Positions 42,280-49,970 of a DNA stretch of 60,935 nucleotides are shown here, piece by piece. Source of the stretch: CF-46 sp042408445 (GTDB lineage Bacteria > Chloroflexota > Limnocylindria > Limnocylindrales > CSP1-4); assembly GCA_042408445.1 (NCBI GenBank), contig JBHORC010000002.1, forward strand, positions 1 through 60,935, in the 5' to 3' direction. Made by a program: the position numbers and the translations under genes. The notes beneath the pieces are model-generated. The model was not told where the DNA came from. It made no database searches and saw only the letters and a program-made list of their open reading frames with translations. Positions within the stretch are counted from its first letter, which is position 1. Every line of letters starts with the position of its first letter.

Positions 42280-43058
42280 CCACTCGCGAGCCGGTTCGCC
42301 CACGAGACGGGGCGGCTTCCCCGCCACCGACCGAGCTCGGCGGCGCGCACCTCCTCCTCGTCGAGGACGACGTGACCGTCCGCGAGGCGGTCGCCGGGAA
42401 CCTTGCGGCGCACGGGTACCGGATCGTGCAGGCGGCCGATGCAGCGGAGGCGGTGCGCCGCTGGGACGCCGAGCGGCCCGACGTGATCCTCCTGGACCTG
42501 GGCCTGCCCGACGCCGACGGGACGACGATCATCCGCCGGGTCCGACGCGAGGCGACGACGCCGATCCTCGTGCTGTCAGCCCGCGGCTCCGAGCCGGACA
42601 AGGTGGCCGCCCTCGAGGCCGGCGCCGACGACTACGTGACGAAACCGTTCGGGCTTGCCGAGCTGCGGGCGAGGGTCGCGGCGCTCCTCCGCCGAACGGC
42701 GGGGCCGGCTGCAGACCCGACGGGCACCGTCCGGCACGGTTCATTGCGGATCGACGTCACCCGCCGCATCGCGACGGTCGACGGGGTGGCCCTGGACCTG
42801 ACCCCGCGCGAGTACGAGCTCCTGCGGACGATGGTCTCGCAGCCCGGCCGGCTGCTGACAAAGGCCCGGCTGCTGCGTGCGGTCTGGGGAACGGCCTACG
42901 CCGACGAAGCCCACTACCTGCACGTGTATGTGTCGAGGCTCCGCCGGAAGCTGGCGGCGGCCGATCGCGACGGCTCGATCCGGGACCTGATCGTGGCGGA
43001 GCCGGGCGTCGGCTACCGGATCGCCGAGGCGCCGGACGCGGGGTCCTCGCTCGACTGA
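42276..43058 (+). CDS. KdpE-like OmpR family response regulator
   Basis: 260 aa. Receiver: acidic pair in LLLVEDD, Asp74 in ILLDLGLPDADG, VLSARG, and Lys in YVTKPF. DNA-binding winged helix: LDLTPREYELLRTMVSQPGRLLTKARLLRAVWG and YLHVYVSRLRRKL, a KdpE-like recognition region, ending in EPGVGYRI. The GTG start shares GTGA with the kinase stop, so the pair is co-translated. A GC-rich hairpin at 43066-43115 follows the stop. Confidence 0.9.
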   Translation: MTTREPVRPRDGAASPPPTELGGAHLLLVEDDVTVREAVAGNLAAHGYRIVQAADAAEAVRRWDAERPDVILLDLGLPDADGTTIIRRVRREATTPILVLSARGSEPDKVAALEAGADDYVTKPFGLAELRARVAALLRRTAGPAADPTGTVRHGSLRIDVTRRIATVDGVALDLTPREYELLRTMVSQPGRLLTKARLLRAVWGTAYADEAHYLHVYVSRLRRKLAAADRDGSIRDLIVAEPGVGYRIAEAPDAGSSLD

Positions 43059-43065
43059 GCGCTGC

Positions 43066-43115
43066 CCCGTCGGGCCGGAGCGGCCAGCCGCGCGCGCTCG
43101 GCCGCGCCCGACGGG
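43066..43115 (+). terminator. Terminator-like hairpin after the KdpE-like gene
   Basis: CCCGTCGGGC at 43066-43075 pairs perfectly with GCCCGACGGG at 43106-43115, with a 30-nt GC-rich loop. It begins 8 bp after the stop of the regulator gene. There is no T tract. Confidence 0.45.
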
Positions 43116-43190
43116 CCGGCGCCCACGCTCCAGCCGCCTCCGTGCCCTGACGCCGTTGGCCACGCCGGTCGCGCCACGCCCGTCACGCCG

Positions 43191-43211
43191 TTGGTCCGCC
43201 TCACGGGCCAA
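43191..43211. promoter_or_regulatory. 21-bp imperfect palindrome, copy 1
   Basis: Arms TTGGTCCG and CGGGCCAA flank the spacer CCTCA, with a single G-T mismatch between the arms. It differs from copy 2 at two positions. A plausible operator for the KdpE-like or another regulator. Confidence 0.45.
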
Positions 43212-43354
43212 GTGACGGCTGGACCGCCGGCCAGGCCATTTCCGCCCTCTGGCACGAGCCGTCAGCCGACGATTGCTCCACGTGGCGGACCGTTCAGCGG
43301 CTGAGCGCCCATTTCGTGGCTCGCGGCGACCGGGCCCGGCGGCCCGCCGGTCAC

Positions 43355-43375
43355 TTGCTCCGCCTCACGGACCAA
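43355..43375. promoter_or_regulatory. 21-bp imperfect palindrome, copy 2
   Basis: Arms TTGCTCCG and CGGACCAA around the same CCTCA spacer, 164 bp downstream of copy 1 and 288 bp before the next start codon. The same sequence was not noticed elsewhere in the window. Confidence 0.45.
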
Positions 43376-43650
43376 CCCCGAGGTTGGAGCGCCCCTGGCC
43401 CCGTCGGCGCACCTAGCCCCAGATCGGCGCCTCGCCACCGTGGCGGGCTCCCACCAGCCACCCGACCTGATGGTGGAAGTGGCATCACGAACGGCACCGT
43501 TTTCGCGTGACGCCCCACGCGTTGCGCCGCACGCCGACCAGCCGCCACGGGACGCCGGGCCGAGGCAGCCGAGCCGCGAACAGCCCCGGGTTGAGCGCTT
43601 GTTGAGCGTCCACCACCCCCACCGGGCCGTCCCCCTCTTGGGCCGCTTCG

Positions 43651-43656
43651 TACGTT
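43651..43656 (+). promoter_or_regulatory. Possible leaderless-type -10 box
   Basis: TACGTT lies 6 nt before the GTG start at 43663. The intervening GAGGAC could alternatively be a Shine-Dalgarno, so the mode of initiation is undecided. Confidence 0.35.
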
Positions 43657-43662
43657 GAGGAC

Positions 43663-43995
43663 GTGGATCGCGCGACCGTCATCACCTTTCCGCGTCTCGA
43701 CGCGGACCCCGCCAGCCTCGAGGAGGCCGGCGCCGCCGCACTCGCGGAGATCAACGCGGCGATCGCCCTCGTCACCGCCCGCGTCGCGCGACGCGTTCAG
43801 CTGACCGCCCTGCCATTCGTCGAGGCGGCAGCCGCCGTTGGTCTCGCCAACGCCCAGGCCGCCGGAATCGCCTTCCGCTTCGACCGTGCCGAGCGCGAGG
43901 GAGTCGCGACCGTGACGATCGGACCGCTCGACCCCGTCGCCCTCGATCAGATCGCGCGAGACGGACACGAGACGGGCGACGCTCCGCCGCGATGA
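43663..43995 (+). CDS. Small hypothetical protein coupled to the KimA-type transporter
   Basis: 110 aa, not recognised. It is Ala-rich and mainly helical (ASLEEAGAAALAEINAAIALVTARVARRV) with a C-terminal strand region (AFRFDRAEREGVATVTIGPLDP). No membrane segment or known motif. Its TGA overlaps the transporter ATG (ATGA), so translation is coupled. It may be a regulatory partner of the transporter, but this is inference. Confidence 0.6.
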   Translation: MDRATVITFPRLDADPASLEEAGAAALAEINAAIALVTARVARRVQLTALPFVEAAAAVGLANAQAAGIAFRFDRAEREGVATVTIGPLDPVALDQIARDGHETGDAPPR

Positions 43996-46049
43996 CCACC
44001 GAGGACGGTCCAGCCTCGCATTCGTCGCGGGCGTCGTCGACCGGCGACGCCCGAGGGCTGCCGGGTCGCCACGCAGCCGATCGACGCATCCGCGCAGAGC
44101 GCCGGACGTCGCCGTACTTCCGCCACGCCGGGCCCGGGCTCGTCGTGGCCCGCGCCGCCGCCGTCGAGCCCGTTCGACCGTTCGAGCGCCTCGCCTGGCA
44201 GGTCCGCCGCACCCTGTTCGGCCGCCTGCTCGCCACCGAGGAGGAGATCGAGGAGCGCCTCTCGAAGGTGAAGGCGCTCGCCACGTTCTCGAGCGACAAC
44301 CTGAGCTCCGTCGCGTATGCGACCGAGCTGATCATGTTCAGCCTGTTGTCGGCCGGCGCCGCCGCCTTCTCGCTCGTCCTGCCGATCTCCGGGCTGATCG
44401 TGGCGATCTTCCTGATCATCGTCGTGTCCTATCGGCAGACGATCCGGGCCTACCCGGGCGGCGGTGGCAGCTACATCGTCGCGAAGGACAACCTCGGCCA
44501 GGGCGCGGGTCTCATCGCGGCGGCCGCGCTCCTCACGGACTACGTGCTGACCGTCTCGGTCAGCGTGGCTGCCGGAATCGCCGCGATCCTGTCCGCATTC
44601 CCGGGCGCGTTCGACGACCTTCGGGTCCCGCTCAGCGTCGTCGCGATCCTCGTCGTGATGACGATCAATCTCCGCGGCCTTCGCGAGAGCGGCTCGATCT
44701 TCGCGATCCCGACGTACCTTTTCCTCATCACCACGCTCGGCGTGATCGGCATCGGCGTGGCTCGCGTCATCCTCGGCGTGCCACCGCACGTCGAAGGCGT
44801 CGTCGCAGCGACCGTCCCGATCGAGTCCCTCGGCGTCCTCGTCCTCATCCGCGCCTTCGCCGATGGCTGCAGCGCCATCACGGGCGTCGAGGCCGTCTCG
44901 AACGGCGTGCCCGCCTTCAAGCCGCCGGAATGGCGGAACGCCCGGACGACCCTCACCGTGATGGGGATCCTCGTCGCGACGATGTTCCTCGGGCTCTCGT
45001 ACCTCGCCGGCGTCGTCGGCGCGATGCCGGCCGCGAACGGCGAGACGGTGATCTCCCAGATCGGCCGGTCGATCTATGGCACGGGCCCGATCTACTACCT
45101 GTTCCAGCTGGCGACGACGGGCGTCCTCATCCTCGCCGCGAACACGAGCTTCGCCGACTTCCCGCGGCTCTCGTCGATCCTCGCCCGGGACGGCTTCATG
45201 CCGAGCCGCTTCGCGTTCCGGGGCGAGCGCCTCGCGTTCAGCGCCGGGATCGTCGTGCTCGCGCTCATCGCGATCGTCGTCCTCATCGCGTTCGGCGGTC
45301 GAGTCGAGCTCCTGATCCCGCTCTACGCGATCGGCGTGTTCACCTCGATCACGCTCTCGCAGGCGGGCATGGTCCGCCACTGGCTGCGCGAGCGCGGCGG
45401 CGGCTGGCGGACGAGCGCGACCATCAACGGCTTCGGGGCGATCGCGACGGGGATCGTGACGGTCGTGTTCGCGATCGCCAAGTTCGCGCTCGGCGCCTGG
45501 CTGATCGTCCTGATCATCCCGATCCTCGTCCTGGCGATGCTGCTGATCCACCGGCAGTACGCGCGCCGTCGGCTGGAGGCGCACGTCCGACCGGACATCG
45601 TGATCGGCCCGCCGACCCGGCATCAGCGGGTCATCGTCCCAGTGCCGGACATCTCGCGCGACGTCGTCAATGCGCTGAAGTTCGCCCGAACGATGTCCGA
45701 CTCGGTGTCCGCGGTGCACATCACGGACGACGTCGCCGAGGGCGAGCGACTCCGGAAACGCTTTCACGAGCAGCTGCCCGGCGTGCCGCTCGTGATCGTC
45801 GAGTCACCGTATCGCCAGCTCGTCCGACCGTTCGTCCGCTACCTCGAGGACGCGGCCGGCCGCGCCGGCGACGACGTCCTGGTCGTCCTCCTTCCGGAGT
45901 ACGTTGCGCGGCACTGGTGGGAGCGCTTCCTCTACAACCAGAACGCTCGGCGGATCCAGTCCGCGCTGCTCGGGCGGCCGAACATCCTCGTCGCCGCCGT
46001 GCCGTACCGCCGCGACGTCCGGCCGAGCCCACCCGCCGCCGCGAGCTGA
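43992..46049 (+). CDS. KimA-like APC superfamily transporter with C-terminal cytosolic domain
   Basis: 685 aa. An N-terminal cytosolic stretch of about 90 residues precedes about 12 membrane segments (about 100-525). LPISGLIVAIFLIIVVSYRQTIRAYPGGGGSYIVAKDNLG matches the KimA/YdaO branch, whose founding member is a high-affinity K+/H+ symporter. After the membrane part, residues about 540-660 form a universal-stress-like cytosolic domain (HQRVIVPVPDISRDVVNALKFAR; SVSAVHITDD; DDVLVVLLPEY), as in KimA. The KdpDE-like system upstream supports a potassium role. A generic amino acid permease is the alternative. Confidence 0.82.
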   Translation: MTTEDGPASHSSRASSTGDARGLPGRHAADRRIRAERRTSPYFRHAGPGLVVARAAAVEPVRPFERLAWQVRRTLFGRLLATEEEIEERLSKVKALATFSSDNLSSVAYATELIMFSLLSAGAAAFSLVLPISGLIVAIFLIIVVSYRQTIRAYPGGGGSYIVAKDNLGQGAGLIAAAALLTDYVLTVSVSVAAGIAAILSAFPGAFDDLRVPLSVVAILVVMTINLRGLRESGSIFAIPTYLFLITTLGVIGIGVARVILGVPPHVEGVVAATVPIESLGVLVLIRAFADGCSAITGVEAVSNGVPAFKPPEWRNARTTLTVMGILVATMFLGLSYLAGVVGAMPAANGETVISQIGRSIYGTGPIYYLFQLATTGVLILAANTSFADFPRLSSILARDGFMPSRFAFRGERLAFSAGIVVLALIAIVVLIAFGGRVELLIPLYAIGVFTSITLSQAGMVRHWLRERGGGWRTSATINGFGAIATGIVTVVFAIAKFALGAWLIVLIIPILVLAMLLIHRQYARRRLEAHVRPDIVIGPPTRHQRVIVPVPDISRDVVNALKFARTMSDSVSAVHITDDVAEGERLRKRFHEQLPGVPLVIVESPYRQLVRPFVRYLEDAAGRAGDDVLVVLLPEYVARHWWERFLYNQNARRIQSALLGRPNILVAAVPYRRDVRPSPPAAAS

Positions 46050-46062
46050 CGTCGCCCCGCGG

Positions 46063-46452
46063 CTACCGGACCAGCCGCTCGAACAGGTGGTCCAGCTCCT
46101 CGGCCGGATCGTCGCAGAGACCGGTGTGGACCTCCGACGGCTGGATCACGGTCGACGACGGCGCAACGAGCCAGTGAAACCGCTCGCCGAATGTGAGCCC
46201 GGCGATCGGCCCGGCGTCCGATTCCCCGGCCGCGACCCGCTCGATCAGGTGGAGGTGGCTCTCGATCGTCGCCGGATCGACATCCGGCGCAAGCGCCCGA
46301 AGGCGATGCCGGTCCAGCCCGGTGCGCGCCGCGAGGAAGCGTTTCGGACGGCACAGGAGGATGACGCCCGCGTTCAGCGACTCACCGCGCTCCACCCGTG
46401 GGACGACGCGGACCACGGCGTACTGGAACGGGTGGCGGCCGTTCGCGGTCAC
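46063..46452 (-). CDS. DUF3037 family protein
   Basis: 129 aa. The start FQYAVVRVVPRVERGESLNAGVILLCR is the family signature. The function is unknown. The GTG start overlaps the HipA-like kinase stop by 4 bp (GTGA). HipA-like kinase-DUF3037 pairs recur in many bacteria, so they probably form one functional unit. Confidence 0.85.
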   Translation of the reverse strand: MTANGRHPFQYAVVRVVPRVERGESLNAGVILLCRPKRFLAARTGLDRHRLRALAPDVDPATIESHLHLIERVAAGESDAGPIAGLTFGERFHWLVAPSSTVIQPSEVHTGLCDDPAEELDHLFERLVR

Positions 46453-47267
46453 GCGGCCGCCTCCGATCGCAGCTGCTCTGCGGGAGCGACGAATGGCCGC
46501 GGAGACTCGAGGCGTGCCGCGACGTAGTCGACATAGGCCCGCCGCTGGGCGTCGGCGTCCCCGACGAGCGAATCCGGCGCGAGCCAGTCGTCGGGGATTG
46601 CCGCGACGAGCTCGGTCACGAGCGCGGCGGTGACCAGCGGCGCGAGTCGCTCGTCCGCGGCCGCGATCGACGACGCGTAGGGCAGCAGGACGTGATCCGC
46701 CAGCCGCTCGGTGTGCGGCCGCCGGGCGTGTGCCGCCGGATCGCGCCACGTGTGGTGGATGTACAGCGCGGCGCCGTGGTCGATCAGCCACGTCCGCCCG
46801 TGCCAGGTGAGCAGGTTGGGGTTCCGGGGCGAACGGTCCGGGTTCGTGATCAGGCCGTCGAGCCAGACGACCGAGGCCGCCCAGTCGGCGTCCGTCACCG
46901 CGTCGACCACCGGGTTGAACGTCAGCGACCCGGGCAGGAAGTCCAGGCCGATGTTCCGTCCGACGCTCGCGACGAGGAGGTCGTGGATCTCCTCGTGCGG
47001 CTCGCTGTCGGCGATCGCCCGGTCCAGGTCGACCGCCACGAGCTCCGGGACGAGGAGCCCGAGCGCGCGGGCAATCTCGCCGGCGAGCCACTCCGCGACG
47101 AGGACGCGCGGGCCCTGCCCGGCGCCACGGAACTTCACGACGTACAGGCCGTCGTCGTCGGCCTCGACGAGGCCTGGCAGCGAGCCGCCCTCACGGAACG
47201 CCGTCACGTAGCGGGTCGCGCGGACGCCGCGGAGCGCTCGCGCGGATCCAGCCGTGGCGTCCGTCAC
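46449..47267 (-). CDS. HipA-like kinase
   Basis: 272 aa. YVVKFRGAGQGPRVLVAEWLAGEIARALGL has the ATP-binding Lys; VVWLDGLITNPDRSPRNPNLLTW gives the catalytic loop Asp/Asn, and WLIDHGAALYIH supplies the metal-binding DHG. This is the HipA-like (HipA_2-type) group, not the classical HipA toxin. A GTG start lies 2 bp after the MGT-type glycosyltransferase stop. The substrate is unknown; in this arrangement it is invariably followed by DUF3037 here. Confidence 0.82.
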   Translation of the reverse strand: MTDATAGSARALRGVRATRYVTAFREGGSLPGLVEADDDGLYVVKFRGAGQGPRVLVAEWLAGEIARALGLLVPELVAVDLDRAIADSEPHEEIHDLLVASVGRNIGLDFLPGSLTFNPVVDAVTDADWAASVVWLDGLITNPDRSPRNPNLLTWHGRTWLIDHGAALYIHHTWRDPAAHARRPHTERLADHVLLPYASSIAAADERLAPLVTAALVTELVAAIPDDWLAPDSLVGDADAQRRAYVDYVAARLESPRPFVAPAEQLRSEAAA

Positions 47268-47269
47268 GC

Positions 47270-48598
47270 TCAGCGCGCCCCGAGCCCGATCGATTCGATC
47301 GCCGCCGCCGCCCGTCCAACGCCGTCGCGTGCCCGGATCTCCGCCCCGATCCCGGCCATCCGCGTCCGCAGCTCCTGGTTCGCGAGGAGCGCATCGAGCG
47401 CGTCGCGCAGCTCGTCGTCCGTGAAGGCGTACGTCGCCATCCGTCGGCCGTATCCGGTCTCGTCGACCCGCTGGGCGTTGTCGTACTGGTCCCAGAACAG
47501 TGGCAGCACGACCATCGGCTTGCCGAAGTGGAACGCCTCGGTCGTCGTGTTGTTGCCGCCATGGGTGACGACGAGGTCGACGAGCGGGATGATCGAGGTC
47601 TGGGGCACGAACTCGGCGCCCCACATGTTCGGTGCCAGCTCGTACTGGTCGTGTTGCGGTCCCTTCGAGACGATGTATCGATGCGGCGTGTCCGCGAGGA
47701 CCGCGACGAGCCGCCGCATGAGGTCGACGTCGGCGCTCCCGAGCGACCCCAGCGAGACGTAGATCAGCGCCGAGCCCGTCGGCCGCGAGGCGAGCTCCTC
47801 GGGCAAGGCGAACGCCGCGTCCGTCGCTCGCACCGACGAGTCCAGCCGCCGCCAGAGCCGCGGGTCGAGCGGCCGGCGGCTCGAGTAGTCGGCAACCTCC
47901 GGATACACGTACAGGTTCAGGTCGGGCGAGGCGTGGATGAACTCGAGGTCGGGGAGGGGACGCGTGCCCTGCTCGCGACACCAGGCGTCGAAGTCCTGCC
48001 ACGTCGGCCGGTGGGTCCGGTCGTACTCCTCGTGGAACGCCTCCCATTCCGTCGAGTCGTCGGCCGGCAGCCCGGAGTAGGCGGGCGGGATGTCGCGGGA
48101 CTGATCCGGATCGCCGCGAATCTCGAGCGGGTTGCACGACACGATCCGGACGAACGGCTTGCCCGCGGTCTGGAGCGCGGGGAACGAGACGACGTTGTCC
48201 TCGACGATCACGTCCGGCTGCTGGCGGCCGATGATCTCGCGGAGCTGCGGCTCGCAGTACCGCGCGCCGTCGATCAGGGCCTGCCAGGTCGGGACCATGA
48301 ACGTCTCGAGCTGGCGGATCGTCGGCTTCCGGAACTCCGGCGCGGTGTCGCGGATGAAGTCCTTCCAGAACTGGCCCGCGTCCGGCGCGACGCCGTCCGG
48401 GTCCGGCTCCGGCGGCGGCGCCAGGTCGACCAGGTCCTCGACGAAGCCGAGCGGCTCGAGCCGGCCCTGCCACGACGCCTCGGCGGCGAACGCGACGCGG
48501 TGGCCGCGGCGCCGAAGGACGTCGCCGATCCCGATGCAGTTGTTCGTCGGACCGTAGGCCGACTCCGGCATGAACAGGACGGTCAGCGGCTCCGCCAT
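47270..48598 (-). CDS. MGT-type glycosyltransferase
   Basis: 442 aa GT-B fold, family 1. The N-terminus LFMPESAYGPTNNCIGIGDVLRRRGHRVAFA and the C-terminal PQTSIIPLVDLVVTHGGNNTTTEAFHFGKPMVVLPLFWDQYDNAQRV form the UDP-sugar-binding PSPG-like motif. Enzymes of this type glycosylate small lipophilic acceptors or macrolides. GAGGAG precedes the ATG closely; a second ATG adjoins it. The gene heads a unit with the HipA-like kinase and DUF3037. Confidence 0.88.
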   Translation of the reverse strand: MAEPLTVLFMPESAYGPTNNCIGIGDVLRRRGHRVAFAAEASWQGRLEPLGFVEDLVDLAPPPEPDPDGVAPDAGQFWKDFIRDTAPEFRKPTIRQLETFMVPTWQALIDGARYCEPQLREIIGRQQPDVIVEDNVVSFPALQTAGKPFVRIVSCNPLEIRGDPDQSRDIPPAYSGLPADDSTEWEAFHEEYDRTHRPTWQDFDAWCREQGTRPLPDLEFIHASPDLNLYVYPEVADYSSRRPLDPRLWRRLDSSVRATDAAFALPEELASRPTGSALIYVSLGSLGSADVDLMRRLVAVLADTPHRYIVSKGPQHDQYELAPNMWGAEFVPQTSIIPLVDLVVTHGGNNTTTEAFHFGKPMVVLPLFWDQYDNAQRVDETGYGRRMATYAFTDDELRDALDALLANQELRTRMAGIGAEIRARDGVGRAAAAIESIGLGAR

Positions 48599-48607
48599 CA
48601 TCTCCTC

Positions 48608-49891
48608 GTGTCCGACGATCTGGTGGCCGCATCGTACGAAACCGACACGCACCTTCTGGCCGAGTTCCGGGAGTCGTGGCCGCCGGGGCCGTCGCCGCTC
48701 GCCGGCGCGGCGGGCGCGGGAGCGGCCACCACCAGCGAACCCGGCGTCGCCGTCGATCGCGGCTACCTCGCCGCCGACCTGGCGGACCGGCCGCCGAGCG
48801 CGGCGATCCGGCTCGGTGCCCGCTTCGGCGTCGCGTTCGTGGCGGACGCCGACGCCTGGCTCTCCGTGCCGATGGCGGGCTTCGGCGGCCGGTGGTGGCG
48901 GGCCGCAGCCGGGGACGGTTTGTCCGCATTCGTCGCGGGTGCTCCCGCTGCGTCCGAGCGGAGCCTGGGCGTCGACCAGACCAATGCCTCGGTCGTAGTT
49001 GGGGAGCGGGCGATCATCAAGTGGTTCTGCCGGATCGGACCCGGGCCGGCGCGCGCCGCCACGCTCCTTGCCCATCTCGACGCTGTCGGCTTCGAGGCGA
49101 TGCCACGACCGCTCGGCGTCGTCACCTGGCACAGTCCCGCCGGCGGCGATCTGACCGTCGCCCAGGGCGATGCCTTCCTGCCCGGCGCCCGCGACGGCTG
49201 GGACTGGGCGGTGGAGCGGCTCGAGGTCGGCGAGCCAAACGCCGGGACGACGGGTCGCCAGCTCGGTGGCCTCGCCGCCGCACTCCATCGCGCCCTCGCC
49301 ACGGCGTCGCCGATCGTCCCGGACCCGGTTCGGGTCGCGCCGTCGGGGGCGCCGGTCGCCTGGGCGGCGGCCGCGGCGGCGACCCTCGACGAGGCCCTCG
49401 CGCTGACGGACGCCGCCGACGGCGAGACATTGCATCGGCTCGAACCGGCGATCCGCGGCGATCTCGAGGGCATCGCGGGAGACGCGCCGGTGCCGATCCA
49501 GCCGATCCACGGCGACCTCCACGTGGGTCAGGTCCTCGAGTGGTCCGGTGGGCTTGCCGTGATCGACTTCGACGGGAACCCGGCACTGCCCGATGCCGGC
49601 ACCCAGCTTCGTCAGCCCGTCGAGCGGGACCTCGCCCAGCTGCTCACGAGCCTCGACCACGTCGGACGGATCGTGGAGCGCCGCCACGACACGGCCGGCG
49701 ATCCAACGATCGCCGCCTGGATCGCGGCGGCGCGCGACGCCGCTCTCGACGCCTACGGTCCGTGCGACCGATCGCTCCTCGCCGCGTTCGAGGTGGAGCA
49801 GGAGTGCCGCGAGCTCGTGTACGCCGCCCGGTTCCTCCCTCGCTGGCGATACGCACCGCTGACGACGCTCCGGGCGCGCTACGAGCGATGA
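48608..49891 (+). CDS. Maltokinase-like sugar/aminoglycoside phosphotransferase family protein
   Basis: 427 aa. The C-terminal phosphotransferase domain has IHGDLHVGQVL with the catalytic Asp near residue 302 and VIDFDGNPALPDAGT with the metal-binding Asp, as in trehalose-associated maltokinases. The N-terminal 110 residues form the cap found in that group. The GTG at 48608 leaves only 9 bp to the divergent glycosyltransferase start, and no Shine-Dalgarno is visible; a GTG at 48623 is possible. The likely role is phosphorylation of a sugar such as maltose for glycan synthesis. Confidence 0.78.
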   Translation: MSDDLVAASYETDTHLLAEFRESWPPGPSPLAGAAGAGAATTSEPGVAVDRGYLAADLADRPPSAAIRLGARFGVAFVADADAWLSVPMAGFGGRWWRAAAGDGLSAFVAGAPAASERSLGVDQTNASVVVGERAIIKWFCRIGPGPARAATLLAHLDAVGFEAMPRPLGVVTWHSPAGGDLTVAQGDAFLPGARDGWDWAVERLEVGEPNAGTTGRQLGGLAAALHRALATASPIVPDPVRVAPSGAPVAWAAAAAATLDEALALTDAADGETLHRLEPAIRGDLEGIAGDAPVPIQPIHGDLHVGQVLEWSGGLAVIDFDGNPALPDAGTQLRQPVERDLAQLLTSLDHVGRIVERRHDTAGDPTIAAWIAAARDAALDAYGPCDRSLLAAFEVEQECRELVYAARFLPRWRYAPLTTLRARYER

Positions 49892-49945
49892 GCGCGCCAC
49901 GAACGCGGAGCGCGCCACGAGCGATGAACGCGCCACGAGGGATCA
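49874..49945. repeat. Degenerate 18-bp tandem repeat over the 3' end of the kinase gene
   Basis: Four units at 49874-49891, 49892-49909, 49910-49927 and 49928-49945 share GCGCGCCACGAGCGATGA with a few substitutions. The first is the last six codons of the kinase gene including its TGA; the third also carries an in-frame TGA. Confidence 0.75.
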
Positions 49946-49970
49946 GCGTGCCCGTGCGACGATCCGGCAC

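Larger units (their letters stand above)
43059..43662. other. 604-bp gap upstream of the KimA-type operon
   Basis: No convincing gene was found. It holds three structures: a 10-bp inverted repeat at 43066-43075/43106-43115 (terminator of the KdpDE-like unit), and two copies of a 21-bp imperfect palindrome at 43191-43211 and 43355-43375. A -10-like TACGTT lies just before the next gene, and TTGAGCG occurs twice near 43590. I looked for, but did not recognise, a c-di-AMP (ydaO-type) riboswitch. Confidence 0.5.

Noticed and set aside
40561..43058. Part of a kdpFABC operon
   Set aside because: No KdpA, KdpB, KdpC or KdpF sequence is in the window.
43059..43662. c-di-AMP (ydaO-type) riboswitch
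   Set aside because: I could not identify the conserved core; a covariance-model search would decide.
49874..49945. 18-bp array considered as CRISPR or an attachment site
   Set aside because: No spacers, no integrase; it derives from the kinase gene end.
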